Positions 22,096 through 22,133 of a stretch of DNA of 22,133 bases are shown here, piece by piece. Source of the DNA: Rhodobiaceae bacterium UBA6963 (GTDB lineage Bacteria; Pseudomonadota; Alphaproteobacteria; RS24); the NCBI GenBank assembly GCA_002450335.1, contig DJZB01000068.1, forward strand, positions 1 to 22,133. Reading direction: 5' to 3'. The translations under genes and the position numbers were made by a program. The number at the start of each line of letters is the position of its first letter. Position 1 is the stretch's first letter. Under the pieces are notes generated by a model. It was not told the DNA's origin. It did not search any database and saw only the letters and a program-made list of their open reading frames with translations.

Positions 22096-22133
22096 GCGGG
22101 CGTGGTGGAATTGGTAGACACGCTAGATTTAGG
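22096..22133 (+). tRNA. tRNA-Leu (anticodon UAG), 5' part, cut by window edge
   Basis: The sequence begins with the acceptor strand GCGGGCG followed by TG. It contains the D-arm box GTGGAATTGGTAGACAC typical of leucine tRNAs and runs into the anticodon arm CTAGATTTAGG. With TT before it, the anticodon is TAG at 22130-22132, reading CUN leucine codons. The variable arm and 3' half lie beyond the window. Confidence 0.93.

Noticed and set aside
1..22133. CRISPR arrays, insertion sequences, phage or toxin-antitoxin genes
   Set aside because: No spaced repeats, transposase or integrase motifs, or paired small genes of that kind were found on either strand.

Overview
The window is a gene-dense stretch of an alphaproteobacterial chromosome, of moderate to slightly low G+C by eye (not counted). 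Nearly all of it is housekeeping sequence. The alphaproteobacterial assignment rests on gene order (pyrB-pyrC'-plsY-dprA-(x)-topA, gatC-gatA-gatB, glnB-glnA), on a dihydroorotase-like protein fused in operon to pyrB whose metal ligands are lost in the way seen in many alphaproteobacteria, and on the style of the RhlE, ParE and TopA proteins. No transposase, phage gene, CRISPR array or integration site was seen.

Left part (1-5554). The 5' part of topA runs off the left edge on the minus strand. Next comes a plus-strand gene for a small staphylococcal-nuclease-like protein, which sits as an island between topA and dprA and has a palindrome in its leader. A tightly packed minus-strand operon pyrB-pyrC'-plsY-dprA follows. 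It has 1-nt and 8-nt overlaps and starts at a sigma70-type promoter so close to pyrB that the mRNA should be nearly leaderless. PyrB begins pyrimidine synthesis, the PyrC' partner looks catalytically dead, PlsY makes lysophosphatidate and DprA handles incoming DNA.

Middle left (5572-8163). Two minus-strand envelope genes encode a subtilisin-family protease predicted to be a lipoprotein with a Gly- and Pro/Gln-rich tether, and a 198-residue exported protein whose C-terminus looks like an outer-membrane beta-barrel signal. A 23-bp sequence that can form hairpins is repeated between them. Then comes ruvX, whose -10 box almost touches its start codon.

Middle (8309-14136). On the plus strand gatC-gatA-gatB encode the tRNA-dependent amidotransferase, which uses glutamine to correct misacylated Glu-tRNA(Gln) and/or Asp-tRNA(Asn). 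They are followed by a doubtful 22-codon lipoprotein-like ORF, a minus-strand PaaG-type enoyl-CoA hydratase/isomerase and a plus-strand coniferyl-aldehyde-dehydrogenase-type ALDH.

Right part (14140-22133). A minus-strand RhlE-type RNA helicase has two perfect hairpins in its 5' region, preceded by parE. A plus-strand pair follows: an Old Yellow Enzyme-family oxidoreductase and an exported SnoaL/NTF2-like protein. A strong bidirectional terminator separates this pair from the minus-strand glnB-glnA nitrogen operon, which has a sigma54-type promoter. The window ends inside a plus-strand tRNA-Leu(UAG) with its own promoter. GlnA supplies the glutamine used by GatCAB, and PII signals its availability.

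No convincing undescribed multi-gene system is present. The points most worth a second look are the lipoprotein protease/barrel-like pair, the dead dihydroorotase, the two candidate leaderless promoters, and the paired hairpins upstream of rhlE and between the envelope genes.
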